Shown piece after piece: positions 46,787 to 56,753 of a stretch of 64,000 nucleotides of DNA. Position 1 is the first letter of the stretch, and each line of letters opens with the position of its first letter. The position numbers and the translations under genes were made by a program. The notes under the pieces were generated by a model. That model saw only the letters and a program-made list of their open reading frames with translations. It did no database searches and was not told the DNA's origin. The stretch covers positions 539,992 to 603,991 of the forward strand of contig JAJEKB010021016.1 in assembly GCA_022393335.1 (NCBI GenBank), in the 5' to 3' direction. The DNA comes from Macrotrachela quadricornifera (taxonomy: Eukaryota; Rotifera; Eurotatoria; Philodinida; Philodinidae).

Positions 46787-47155
46787 GGCCAAAGAAAATG
46801 ACTATTGTGATAAGATTATTCTCTAACTAATTGAGACAATCTCGACACTTCTTGTCACTCGTATATATAATGAGTTAAACTGTAGAAGATTGAATAATTT
46901 TTGAAATAGAAAAGAAAAATGCGTTATTTAGATGTTTTTCTACAATAAAAACAATATGCTATTATGCATTTTCTCGTATAAACTTCATCATGAAGATGTA
47001 TAAAAACAAATTTTGTATATATGTTCATGACCAAATTACTTTTCTAGACTTATCTATTTCAAAATGCTTATGGTCATAATGCATGATTTCTATTGTAGAG
47101 AAAGCAATAAAATGAAAATCAGTATTTAAAACGTAGTTTATCTTTCAAATTTATT

Positions 47156-47470
47156 TATTTACTTTTTTTTTATTATGCGAGAAACTGTGACCTAGTGGTC
47201 CTTGCAGTACATGTGTTTATAGAAAGTAAAACAGTTGTGGAGTCGAAGAATAGGATGACGATAACAAACAGAGGAAGAGAAGAAAACACACGAGAATCAC
47301 CAGGAAAAGATAAAGGATAAAAGAGTAAACAATATTTTTTAAAGTGATTGGTCACCTTCTCTTCCGATACCGTACATCATTATTCCAATGACGCCAATGT
47401 GCCGGGGGAAGGAATCGAAACTTCTGATTTCTGAACTCAGATGCACAGAGCCACTACGCCATCCCCGGCG
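47156..47470 (-). mobile_element. tRNA-headed SINE with 15-bp target duplication
   Basis: The unit is 315 bp, read on the minus strand. It begins at 47470 with a tRNA-like head, continues with an unrelated body of about 230 bp and ends in an A-rich tail (a T run at about 47162-47171 on the plus strand). The sequence TCTTTCAAATTTATT occurs exactly at both borders (47141-47155 and 47471-47485), a 15-bp target duplication of the kind left by LINE-type retroposition. There is no open frame of note. Together these features define a short interspersed element. No second copy is in this window, so family status must come from the genome. Confidence 0.78.
47401..47469 (-). ncRNA. tRNA-like head of the SINE
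   Basis: A perfect 7-bp acceptor-like stem (GCCGGGG paired with CCCCGGC) encloses an A-box-like TGGCGTAGTGGCTC and a B-box-like GTTTCGATTCC. An anticodon-like stem (TCTGA/TCAGA) has a 9-base loop instead of 7. That loop and the altered B box argue against a working tRNA. An internal RNA polymerase III promoter is likely. Confidence 0.6.
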
Positions 47471-47485
47471 TCTTTCAAATTTATT

Positions 47486-47851
47486 ATATTAGTCATTATT
47501 ATATTGATATATTCAAAGAGTTTTTCAATTAGATTAATAGAACAAAATTGACAATTTATCTAAATTAGAATATAATCTTTCACTAATATTTTTTAATTTC
47601 GTTAAAAATAATTTTGATTAATATATATTCTACTTTGTAATTCATTTTGTCATTAGATTTGTTTTTACTAGAATATAATTTAATCTACAGTGATATTATT
47701 TTGATAACATAAGAATATTGTTAAAGAAAATCATCTTAGAATGAGAGACAGGCGAGTATTAATTAACTAACTTTATTTATTTGAGTATAAATTTTCATAA
47801 TGATTGAAATATATTAAATTCAATAATAATACATCATGTTTTCTATTTTAG
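47486..47851. other. AT-rich stretch
   Basis: No gene recognised between the SINE and the putative exon at 47852. Confidence 0.4.
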
Positions 47852-48075
47852 TCGATTACAGAGATATATATTGTTCCACTGGCAGTTTGGCCTGTTTACC
47901 TGGTAATAGAGTATTATCTTTGGTCCAATTAAATGGTGAGCAACCAAGGGGAAAAAAGCGAGACTCCCGTACTTCCGGAGTACGATGGAAGTATCATGGG
48001 AGTACGGGAGTCTCGCTTTTCCCCCTTGAGCTATCTACACTCTCGGATACAAAATTGAAACCTATTTTTTGGTGA
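47852..48075 (+). pseudogene. Putative exon fragment carrying a palindromic insertion
   Basis: After an AG acceptor (TTCTATTTTAG) the plus strand reads VDYRDIYCSTGSLACLPGNR then VLSLVQLNGEQ. It then meets an 84-bp palindrome and continues LSTLSDTKLKPIFW to a stop. I do not recognise the family. The flanking sequence has the codon texture of a real exon, and the insertion probably ended its function. It may once have belonged to an upstream part of the locus of the Arf-like gene. Confidence 0.3.
47945..48028. repeat. 84-bp near-perfect palindrome (tiny MITE)
   Basis: The left half starts CAAGGGGAAAAAAGCGAGAC, and the right half is its complement with two or three mismatches. The loop is about ten bases. 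It is GC-rich against its surroundings and sits inside a putative exon. No transposase or clear target duplication. Confidence 0.75.
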
Positions 48076-48531
48076 AGTCTATAACTGCCAAGAGAACTTT
48101 TCGAGATATTCATAAGTAAGTTGATCTAAAAGCAAAAAGAAAAATTTATTTATTTTCTACAGTAGAATTTATTTATGTTTTTACGAATTCTTTAACAAGG
48201 GACTAACATCAACGTTATAGCTGAGATAGACGATGACTCATCCACTGCACCGATACTTCAATTACAAGATGAATCGCTACGTATGTCTTCAGATCATTGT
48301 TATCGAAAGCAATATTATTAAATTTTACTAATGTTCGTCTGTCGTGCAATGCATTAGAAGAATTACGTTATCGTTGTGCAATTATTGCCACGTATGCAAA
48401 AGAAAAGTATATAATATTTCTTGTGCTCACATTTTACTACCATGCATCGCAAAACAATATTTTGAATAAAAAAGTAAAAAACAATTTCTTCATTTATACA
48501 TCCTTTATAATAATAATTCCTGTCGCAGCAA
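48076..48531. other. Stretch upstream of Arf-like gene with possible decayed coding pieces
   Basis: No intact gene. Between 48220 and 48420 two plus-strand frames (EIDDDSSTAPILQLQDES and NFTVRLSC-like then EELRYRCAIIATYAKEK) look coding but are out of frame with each other. They could be a decayed exon of an unknown protein. Confidence 0.3.
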
Positions 48532-49355
48532 ATGAATTCATCATCAAAAAATCAAGTGACAGCTGTTGATCGGATTAATAAACCACTATCAGTACTTATA
48601 ATTGGACCCTTCGGAGCTGGTATGTATGTACACAACTCATTATCCGCACTGTATTAACTGATGAATGCAATTGTTTCGATTTGTATATATGACATGTATT
48701 TACTTTTTCAGGTAAAAAAACAATTCTCTACACGGCAAAACATGGTCAAAGCGGAACAATAATGCCAGTAATCGGTATCGATTTCGAAAACCTAACTATT
48801 AATGAGACATCTCTTATGGTTTGGACTATTGGTGGACGTTCAGGATTTCGTCCTTTTTGGACACAACATTACAAGAGAATGTCAGCATTTATTTTTGTTG
48901 TCGATTCAAATGATCATGAGAGAATTGATGAAGCACGTGAACAACTTCATCATCTGATAAATAATAACAACTTTCACGAAAAACCTATTCTTATATTTGC
49001 CAATAAACAAGATTTTCCCAATGCAATGAATAGTGATCAACTTCGAGATAAACTCGAGTTAGAAAAATTCAATAAGAATATCAAATGGTATATACAACCA
49101 GCATCTGCTATTCAAAATCAAGGTCTTCAGCAAGGTTTTGAATGGTTGATGAATTCTATTCAAGAAAAAAATAATCTAATGAAGCGTATCATCGAAACAT
49201 TCAATGACACAGTCATTATGAAAAATGATATCATTTCTATATTTAGTATAGCTCAATTGAAAACATTTATCACGAAATTTATTTCTTTGTCATTTTATCC
49301 ATTAGAATCAATCATTAAACTTGTAGATATTAAACAAACCTTGTTCTTAAAATAA
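48532..49355 (+). CDS. Divergent Arf-like small GTPase
   Basis: Two exons (48532-48619 and 48712-49355) with a 92-nt GT-AG intron inside the P-loop give 243 residues. Recognisable Arf-family elements are the P-loop GPFGAGKKT (25-33), switch I MPVIGIDFENL, WTIGGRSGFRPFW in place of WDVGGQDKIRPLW, FVVDSND, and the base-specificity motif NKQD (127-130). Key residues differ. Switch-I Thr is Val49, the Mg-linked Asp of WDxGGQ is Thr68, and the catalytic Gln is Arg72. There is no Gly2 for myristoylation. About 60 extra residues follow the GTPase fold (from KNNLMKRII). It may bind nucleotide but is unlikely to hydrolyse GTP normally, or it is a gene under relaxed selection. The partner is unknown. 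Confidence 0.8.
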
Positions 49356-50380
49356 AATAAATATTGTATCAGTTAGACGATATATTCATCATTTTCAAGA
49401 TTTCTATTCACATCTGTCATATACTATTTCTAATATCGCTCTTTTATCATTCTAGCTCCAAAGTGACAGAATACTCGTGTGAACAAAATTGTTAATGGAT
49501 GTATACGAAGATTCTTCATATTTGACTATGACTTCAAAGATATGATCATATTGGTCATGTAATAACTACTGTTCAAACAATCGTGAATCTTGAGAATGAG
49601 GATGATTGTATCCAAAGAAATACGATGAAGCTCATTCTCAACATAAAAAGGTGCCACTTTTTTCCATGTTAAAAGTATGGTATTCAATGATAACATAGAC
49701 TTGAGATTGTTATCGTCTCGAAATATTGTTTTATTCGCATCTTTTCGATATTTCTTATTTATAAAATGCATTGATATTTAATTTGATGACGGGAAAAAAA
49801 TCATCAAATCGTTTGATACATTTATTCGAGTTTCTCAAAAACTATCGCGTACATGATTATAAAAAAGCAACAAAGAACACCAGTAATGTAAAGTTCATAA
49901 AAAATAGTAGATTAAATGAGTTTAGTAATGGAGTTATACACATTTCTTTAAATACAAAATCCGTTGCTTCCCTATTGGATGGAATACACAATCTCATCGC
50001 TTTGAAACAATTGCTCGACGTGATAGAAAGTTGAAGATAGTTGGCATTTTACAGAGACGGAAAATATTTTTACGTTGCTTTATACGTATCCAAACATATA
50101 TTCAAATAACTGAAAAGCATACAATTAATGTTTGGTATTTTTGAAGTATAGGAGCATAAACGAAGCATATATATACGATTATTTTTGAATCTTTGCCTTG
50201 TCATGAACCATCTTGTCTATTCGAAATAAACATTGGCACATAAATTTGACGATCAAATATGTGAATCATGTTTTGTTGTGACGTTGTAAAAAAATGTTTC
50301 TGTATGGTAAGAAAGAGAGGTCCAGTACTAAGGACAACAGTCAGGTAATGAATTAGGAAGTAATGATTGAATAAATAAAG
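49356..50380. other. Intergenic stretch
   Basis: No gene recognised. Two adjacent frames of about 80 codons on opposite strands (49526-49771 minus, 49771-50034 plus) have no known similarity. Confidence 0.4.
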
Positions 50381-50689
50381 TTAAGTGATACATTGCTTGT
50401 ACAGGAAATGTCCTGGTGTGACAATCAATATATCAAACTGAAGGCCGATGAGTACATTCGCTACAAAAGCAGCTAAATGCGATGAATCTGGATCGATAGA
50501 TTCTAAGGTATCAACGAGTTCATTCGATGATCGAGAGCGACCATTGTCCATATCAATATAGATATCACCTAAATGATACATTAGCACGTATCGAAAAGAA
50601 TCTACTTGTTGTATGTCGTACGAGTATTTGGAATAAGTATTTTCATAAAAATAGGGTTCGTATTCACGAACGAATGTATCCATGGCGCT
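50381..50689 (-). pseudogene. DXD glycosyltransferase fragment
   Basis: The minus-strand frame encodes YSYDIQQVDSFRYVLMYHLG followed by DIYIDMDNG. This is the core of OCH1/SUR1-type mannosyltransferases: an Asp-Arg-Tyr helix, then GGIYxDxD with the metal-binding DXD as DMD. A later VTPGHFL resembles the xxPGHPF motif. The N-terminal half is missing: upstream of MDTFVREYEP the frame runs into a short repeat (ATNCPATNC-like peptide) from a MITE. Similar proteins mannosylate lipids or proteins in the Golgi. With 100 or so residues left it is not expected to work. Confidence 0.65.
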
Positions 50690-51532
50690 AGGACAATTTG
50701 TTGCAAGAGAATTCGTCGCAACACAATTCGTTGCCGGACAATTCGTCGCAACAATATATATAATCCAATTATAATTTATGATTATTTTTTCATAAACGAA
50801 TTGACCTATTAACTTATGTTTGAAACGCACAACTCGATAGATACGAAAAATTATAAAAGAGTTTTGTAAAGACTAACTTTGAATTTTGATCTGGAGTAGT
50901 ACAACAATCGTCTTATACACGTAAAAAGTCAGATTATTTGAGTTATGTCAGAAGCAAAAATTTTCTTATAGAAGCAGAAGTAACAGTGCATCTTTCTATT
51001 AATTCCTATCGTAGGTCAAGACTTACGACACATAGAAAACTACTTCGATAAAATGAGCGGAACATAGTGTTCGTTGACAAAGATTAGTTTTCATATAATC
51101 AAAAAAAAATTTTTGATCAAGTCTTTTTATTAAATCTTCTTATTTTATGTGCAAATTCAGTTAGCTTACAGACTACCAGCTTGATTTGACATCTTTAATA
51201 TTAAACTAGTTTGAATTAATCGATGATTTATACAATGGTAGCGCTACGTGTGATGATTTCTGAAAACCGAAGTTTTTTCATCTCATCGGTATTAATCATG
51301 AAGTAGAAAATGGATCTGACTTTTTTTTCCAAGACAGAATATCTTATGATAATACAACCGAAATAAGAAAACGAATCCTAGTTATCAGAAATAGTGTCTA
51401 CAATTTTTATGCTTATTGGATTGTGTGTTTCAAACATAAGTTGATGGGTCAATTCGTTTATGCAAAAATAATCATAAATTATAATTGGATAATATATTTT
51501 GTTACGACGAATTGTCCGCAACGAATTGTTCG
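50690..51532. mobile_element. MITE with repeated AATTCGTCGCAAC ends
   Basis: The left side (50690-50755) has four tandem near-copies of a 14-15-base unit (ACAATTCGTCGCAAC and variants), and the right side (51500-51532) has its complement. Just inside, 50757-50835 and 51405-51495 are inverted copies (TATAATCCAATTATAATTTA, CGAATTGACC). There is no transposase. The left end abuts the glycosyltransferase fragment. Borders are accurate to about ten bases. Confidence 0.65.
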
Positions 51533-51847
51533 GTCCCCATTTCATATGGGAGGTACTTGAGATATACATTATGTTTGATGAATTAGTCGAGGAATACGCT
51601 TTGTATTATTAGTTATATTTGTGTATCGACGTACATTTGTTTCAGATGCGAAATAACAAGATAACCGACGTCAAACTGCACAATGGACTGTAAAAGTTGT
51701 CAAAACAATGAAAATAATAGACATGTTAAAGACTACAGTAAAGTCAAGTGTAAACATAATAAATCTTTCATTGACATGGAATATCAATTACTATCAGAAT
51801 AAATTTTAACTATAAATGAAACCTATTGCAAAACGTTTATCCTCTTA

Positions 51848-52457
51848 CGAGGGAACCTTCCCAACTGATTAATCGCTTTTGAGCTTAATCCCTATGCATA
51901 AGGTAGACCCCAATGAGGTATGAAAAACCCCAAAAGGACAAATCCCCATAGGGCTTCTTCTTGGAGTTATAGGCATTTTACTGAAATTTTACTGTGGAGT
52001 ATGGTATATAGTAAAAACATGAAGTATTGTATTTTAAACTGAAACTTTGCCCATAGAGTGGTCTACTAGTGGGTAGAATATTCTGAAAATTTAGGCTGTA
52101 AAGAACGTTTTCTTTATAACCTTTTCAGCCTGCTAAAACTCACCCATATTCCAAAATATTTCTTAGTATTTTTAGACTTTAATACGTTATGAAAAAACGT
52201 TCTTTAGAGCTGAAATTTTCAGGACATTCTACCCACTAGTAGACCACTCTATGGGCAAAGTTTCAGATTAAAATACAATACTTCATGTTTTTACTATATA
52301 CCATACTCCACAGTAAAATTTCAGTAAAATGCCTATAACTCCAAGAAGAAGCCCTATGGGGATTTGTTCTTTTGGGGTTTTTCATACCTCATTGGGGTCT
52401 ACCTTATGCATAGAGATTAAGCTCAAAAGCGATTAATCAGTTGGGAAGGTTCCCTCA
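51848..52457. mobile_element. Near-perfect fold-back element with TTA duplication
   Basis: Two arms of about 265 bp (51849-52113 and 52192-52456) are inverted copies differing at only a handful of positions. They begin GAGGGAACCTTCCCAACTGA. TTA stands outside both ends (51845-51847 and 52458-52460). A 3-bp TWA duplication points to the PIF/Harbinger group. There is no coding capacity. The high arm identity means either a young insertion or ongoing correction between arms. It lies about 190 bp beyond the stop codon of the LRR gene. Confidence 0.82.
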
Positions 52458-52648
52458 TTAGAAACGGAATGATATAGCAACATTATATGGTTTAAGTTGA
52501 AAGATTTATCAACTACCGAGTACAAATGAAAAATACTTCTCAGAATAACAACTATAATTTCTTCTAAAACATCTGAGAAGTCATTTTGATGAATACTGTG
52601 TTTTTTCGTTGTCAAAATTTCAGCCATACTCTATCACTAGTTTCATTT

Positions 52649-55600
52649 TCATAACAGAACTCTTCTTGAAACTTTTCCCGAAGTTTCAATCAAATGTTGT
52701 GCATTGTGAACGCCGATATAATTTGCCCAAAGGATCAGTTCTGTCAAAGTCTATGTGAAATGATAAGGATAAAAATGTGGTAGATGAGCAAACAATACGA
52801 CATACTGTATTAGTTTGCAATCCATTACCTAGATACTGTGCACCTTTAGCATAGATTTGATTACCTCCAAGATGCAGCATTGTCAGAGCCTATGTAAAAT
52901 GATGGAAGTGAATGTGTGACTGGTAAGCAGATAACATGACTCACGGTATTGCTTTGCAAACCATTGGCGAGATGTCGTGCACCTTCATCTCCAATTTCAT
53001 TATCTACGAGATACAGTGTTGTGAGAGCCTATGTAAGATGAAGATGATGAAAGTGCGAGAGATGACCAAAGAATATGACTCACTGTATTATGTCGTAGAG
53101 CATCGCCCAGATACTGTGCACCTCTATCACCGATTTTATCCTCCGAAAGATCCAATGTTGTTAAGGTCTATGTGAAATGACAGTAGTGAGAATGTGATAG
53201 ATGAGCAGAGAGTATAACTTACTGTATTAGTTTGCAAAGCATCAGCAAGATATTGTGCACCTTTATCATCGATACAGTTCTGTTTAAGATTCAGTGTTGT
53301 TAGAGTCTATGTAAAGTGATGACAATGAAAATGTGATTGATAAACAAAAAACATGACCAACTGTGTTAGTTTGCAACGCATTGGCTAGATACTGTGCACT
53401 TATTTCGCTAATTTTGTTACTCTCAAGATTCAACGTTGTCAAAGTCTATGCAAAATGATGACAGTGAATGCATGACTTATAAGAAGAACATGACTCACCG
53501 TATGCGATTGAATAACATTAGCTAAATGCTTCATGCCTTCATCACGAATTTCGTTTTCTCTCAATGCCAGTGTAATGAGAGTCTGCATAGGATGAAGATA
53601 ATAAAAGTATGGTAGACAAACAGAAAACATGACTTACTTTGTTAGTTTTTAAACCATTGGCTAGATACTGGGTCCCTTCATCGCTAATTTTATTATAGCT
53701 AAGATCCAATGTTGTTAAAGTCTGTGCAATGATGATGGCGAAAATGTAATTAATGAGAAGAGAACATGACTCACTGTGTTAGTTTGTAGAGTATTGGCTA
53801 GATACTGTATCCCTTCGACATCAATTCCATTAGCTGCAAGATTCAGTGTTGTCAAAGTCTATGTAAATCGAAGATGATGAGAATGTGTATGACGAACAGA
53901 AAATATAACTTACTATGTTAGTTTGCAGAGCGCTGGCTACATACTGTGCACCTTTAGCACCAATTTCGTTACTTCCAAGATCCAGTGTTGTTAAAGTCTA
54001 TGTATAATGGTAATAGTGAAAGTATGATCAACGCACAAAGAACAGAACTCACTGAGTTAGTTTGTAAACTATTGGCAAGATATTGTGCGCCTTCATCACC
54101 AATTTTGTTATAATTAAGATCCAATGTGGTTAGAGTCTGTATAATGATGATGATGAAAATGCAAATGATGAGAAAACAACAACATGACTCACTGTATTAC
54201 TTTGCAGAGCTTTGGCTAGATGGTGTGCACCATCATCGCCGATTTTATTACTCTTAAGATCCAATATTGTCAAAGTCTATGTGGAATAGTAATTATAAAA
54301 ATGTAGTAGATAAACAAAGAGTATGACTTACTATGTTAGTTTCCAAACTATTGGCTAGATATCGTGCACCTTCAGCACCAATTTTATTATCCGAAAGAAT
54401 CAGTACTATCAAAGTCTGTACATACTGATGATGGTAAAAATAGTAGACGAGAGACGAACATAACTTACTTTATTAGTTTGCAAAGCATTAGCAAGATACC
54501 GTGCACCTTCATCGGCAATTTTATTATAATGAATATCCAATACTGTCAGAGTCTATGTAACCATGATGGTGAAAATATGATAGATAAGTAAAGAATATGA
54601 CTTACTGTGTTATTTTTCAGGCCATTACCCAAATACTGTATGTCTTCATCATTGATTTCATTAAATTGCAAACTCAGTGTTGTGATAGTCTTTGTAAAAG
54701 AAGGATGGTGAGTATAAAAAAGCTACTGTAAAACTCGTCCTACCGTGTTTCCTTGTAATGCAGTAGCTAGTTGAGGCAACTTCCGATTGCCTTTAAAGTA
54801 ATTTTGAAGATAGAGTTCGGTATGTACCTATATGAACATTCAAATCAAAGTGTAGGTCTCTTCTTAGAAGTATGGGTTAATACCAAAGTGTTTGAAACAT
54901 GTTTTATTTTACATATACCTTGGCTTAGTTAAATAATAAAATCTTTATAATAACAAATTCTTATTGACCTTTATTTATAGGTATTTTCCCATACATCCAA
55001 AATGAAAGCTCCACATAAAAGTACAATTACTCATTTAAAAAAATATAGATGAATAGTTTTTGAATAACTTTTGAAGAAAATGACATAGAGAGTTGTGGTT
55101 TTCACTATTGGAAGAAGAAAATAAAGACCTAACGCAACATATATGAGAAGATTTTTCTAACTACTTTCTTAAGAGTTTTATGTAAACTTCTAGCTACGAC
55201 TAATAGAATATCATGTCATTTTTCCAAGAAAATAATTGAAGAATTCTTTTTCTTTAATATATGAGAAAAATCTTTTCATAAATGATTCGATGTGTTTTCA
55301 TTTTCTCTTTCCAATGGTGGAAACCACAGCTCTCTATGTCATTTTCTTTGAAAAATACTTAAAAAATAGTCACTCAACTTTTTTTGAAATGGACGATACT
55401 TCCCATCATATTAGCATTATAAAAATATTTAAAAAACTTTCTTATTTGATTTTTTCTATGAAAAAATAGATGCACCACTGAAAGCTCTACACAAGCTGTA
55501 TAAAAAATCTCTAATGGCATTGGTATTTCTCTTTACAAAGGTTAAAAAGTATCAGAAATTTTTAAATAACTTGTTTAGTTGCCAAACATAACGATAAGGT

Positions 55601-56186
55601 AATTATCAATGAACATTCTTGATACTTATGAAATTTTATTGCGAAATAAAGAAGAAATTTAAAAAAAAAGTCTATAATATTTCATTCGTACTCGAAATAG
55701 TGACATGTAGTACTTTCATGTAGATTTTCCATTTTGAGTATGAAGGAAAAACCTGTTTGTGCAATTCAATAAAGATTTATTAGTAAAGTTTCTGCAGATA
55801 TTTTCATGATATCATTTACCTGGGTCAAGATATGTGCGAAAATTTCTATTGCATCGCTATCGAGATATGGATTTCTATTCTATTTTTTAATATTCAGCGA
55901 AAAAAAAACTGATATAAAAGTTTTATAATGATGATGAACGGTTTCTGATGTATTACCAAAGTATTGAGTGTTTTTTGAAAGTAATGGGAATAAAACTCAT
56001 TATTTTTCTAAAATGATAAAAGGCAAAATTTACCTGGTATCGATGATATGTGTCGGTAATTGCATTCAGCCGTGTACACACATTACGAACTGATAGCAAA
56101 ATTGTTAATTCATTGAGATTATCTAATATACGATAGACAAGTTCGATCGGTAATGTATGAAGAGATGCAGTAATTTTGTTAGACAT
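52649..56186 (-). CDS. F-box/LRR-RI protein built from tandem 84-nt exons
   Basis: Eighteen exons on the minus strand. Exon 1 (56034-56186) encodes an F-box (LPIELVYRILDNLNELT). Exon 2 (55820-55879) is a 20-residue linker. Then come fifteen exons of exactly 84 nt ending at 54744, 54606, 54469, 54332, 54193, 54053, 53914, 53775, 53638, 53499, 53362, 53223, 53084, 52945 and 52806, and a last exon at 52649-52750. All introns are phase 0. Those between repeats are 53-56 nt and alike in sequence. Each 84-nt exon encodes one 28-residue repeat of the ribonuclease-inhibitor type, e.g. TLTTLDLGSNEIGAKGAQYV. The total is 524 residues. F-box proteins bring targets to SCF ubiquitin ligases; the curved LRR stack would bind the target. 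No stop or frame break was found. Exon 2 is the least certain piece. One donor is GTTGGT. Confidence 0.87.
55010..55490. mobile_element. Fold-back MITE inside LRR gene intron
   Basis: Within intron 2 (54828-55819), AATGACATAGAGAGTTGTGG at about 55080 is matched in reverse by CCACAGCTCTCTATGTCATT at about 55325. The flanking TTTGAA and CTATTGGA segments pair as well. A diverged relative (GATAGAGAACTGTTGTTTTC) lies at about 63130. It has no coding capacity. Confidence 0.6.
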
Positions 56187-56666
56187 GTGTTGTTTTATTC
56201 CTTATATGTATGTGTTTGCATTTATTGACAATGTTTCAGCAATATTTATAATGTTTTTGCACCGTTTTCTCAATGCTAAGGACTATAAAGGTATAATGAA
56301 AGCAACCGAACGAAAATTTATCGCACAAACAATCACACGTGGTTCCTTTTCTTCGATTTCATCTGAATTATTTATTCATGTTCTTTGCGGCTGTTAAAAA
56401 TATTTTTCATTCTTCTATCTCAAAAAATCAAACTTCTCAAAGAGAACAGAAAAAAAATGGATACATGCATAAAGAAAACCATATAACAGAATTAATGTTG
56501 TGCACAAAGGAAATCAACGAGTTTCTGCTAATATTCTTTTTTTTAAATGCACTCATTTTTATTGTTACGCTTGAAAATGCTTACAAAAAAGAACCATAAG
56601 CATTTACAATTGTTTAATAGAAGGAGTCTTGAATGATGTAAATATATACCACAAAGTGTAATCAAA
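56187..56666. other. Upstream region of LRR gene
   Basis: No gene recognised. It should hold the promoter of the minus-strand LRR gene; I see no nameable motif. Confidence 0.4.
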
Positions 56667-56752
56667 TAGGGGTCGACAAGTCCAGCTCTAGTTCAATTCA
56701 GTTCAAAAGAACTGTTTGAACAGTTTCTCTGAACTGAACTTATCGATCCCTA
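56667..56752. repeat. 86-bp palindromic mini-element
   Basis: TAGGGGTCGACAAGT at the left is inverted at the right as ACTTATCGATCCCTA. Between them AGTTCAATTCAGTTC pairs with GAACTGAACT. It directly touches the left end of the hAT element. It is probably a very small hAT-type MITE, since TAGGGGTCG resembles hAT ends. Confidence 0.6.
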
Positions 56753-56753
56753 G

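Noticed and set aside
47401..47469. Possible functional tRNA gene
   Set aside because: The anticodon-like loop has nine bases, the B box is altered, and the unit lies within a 315-bp block with an A tail and target duplications, so a SINE head fits better.
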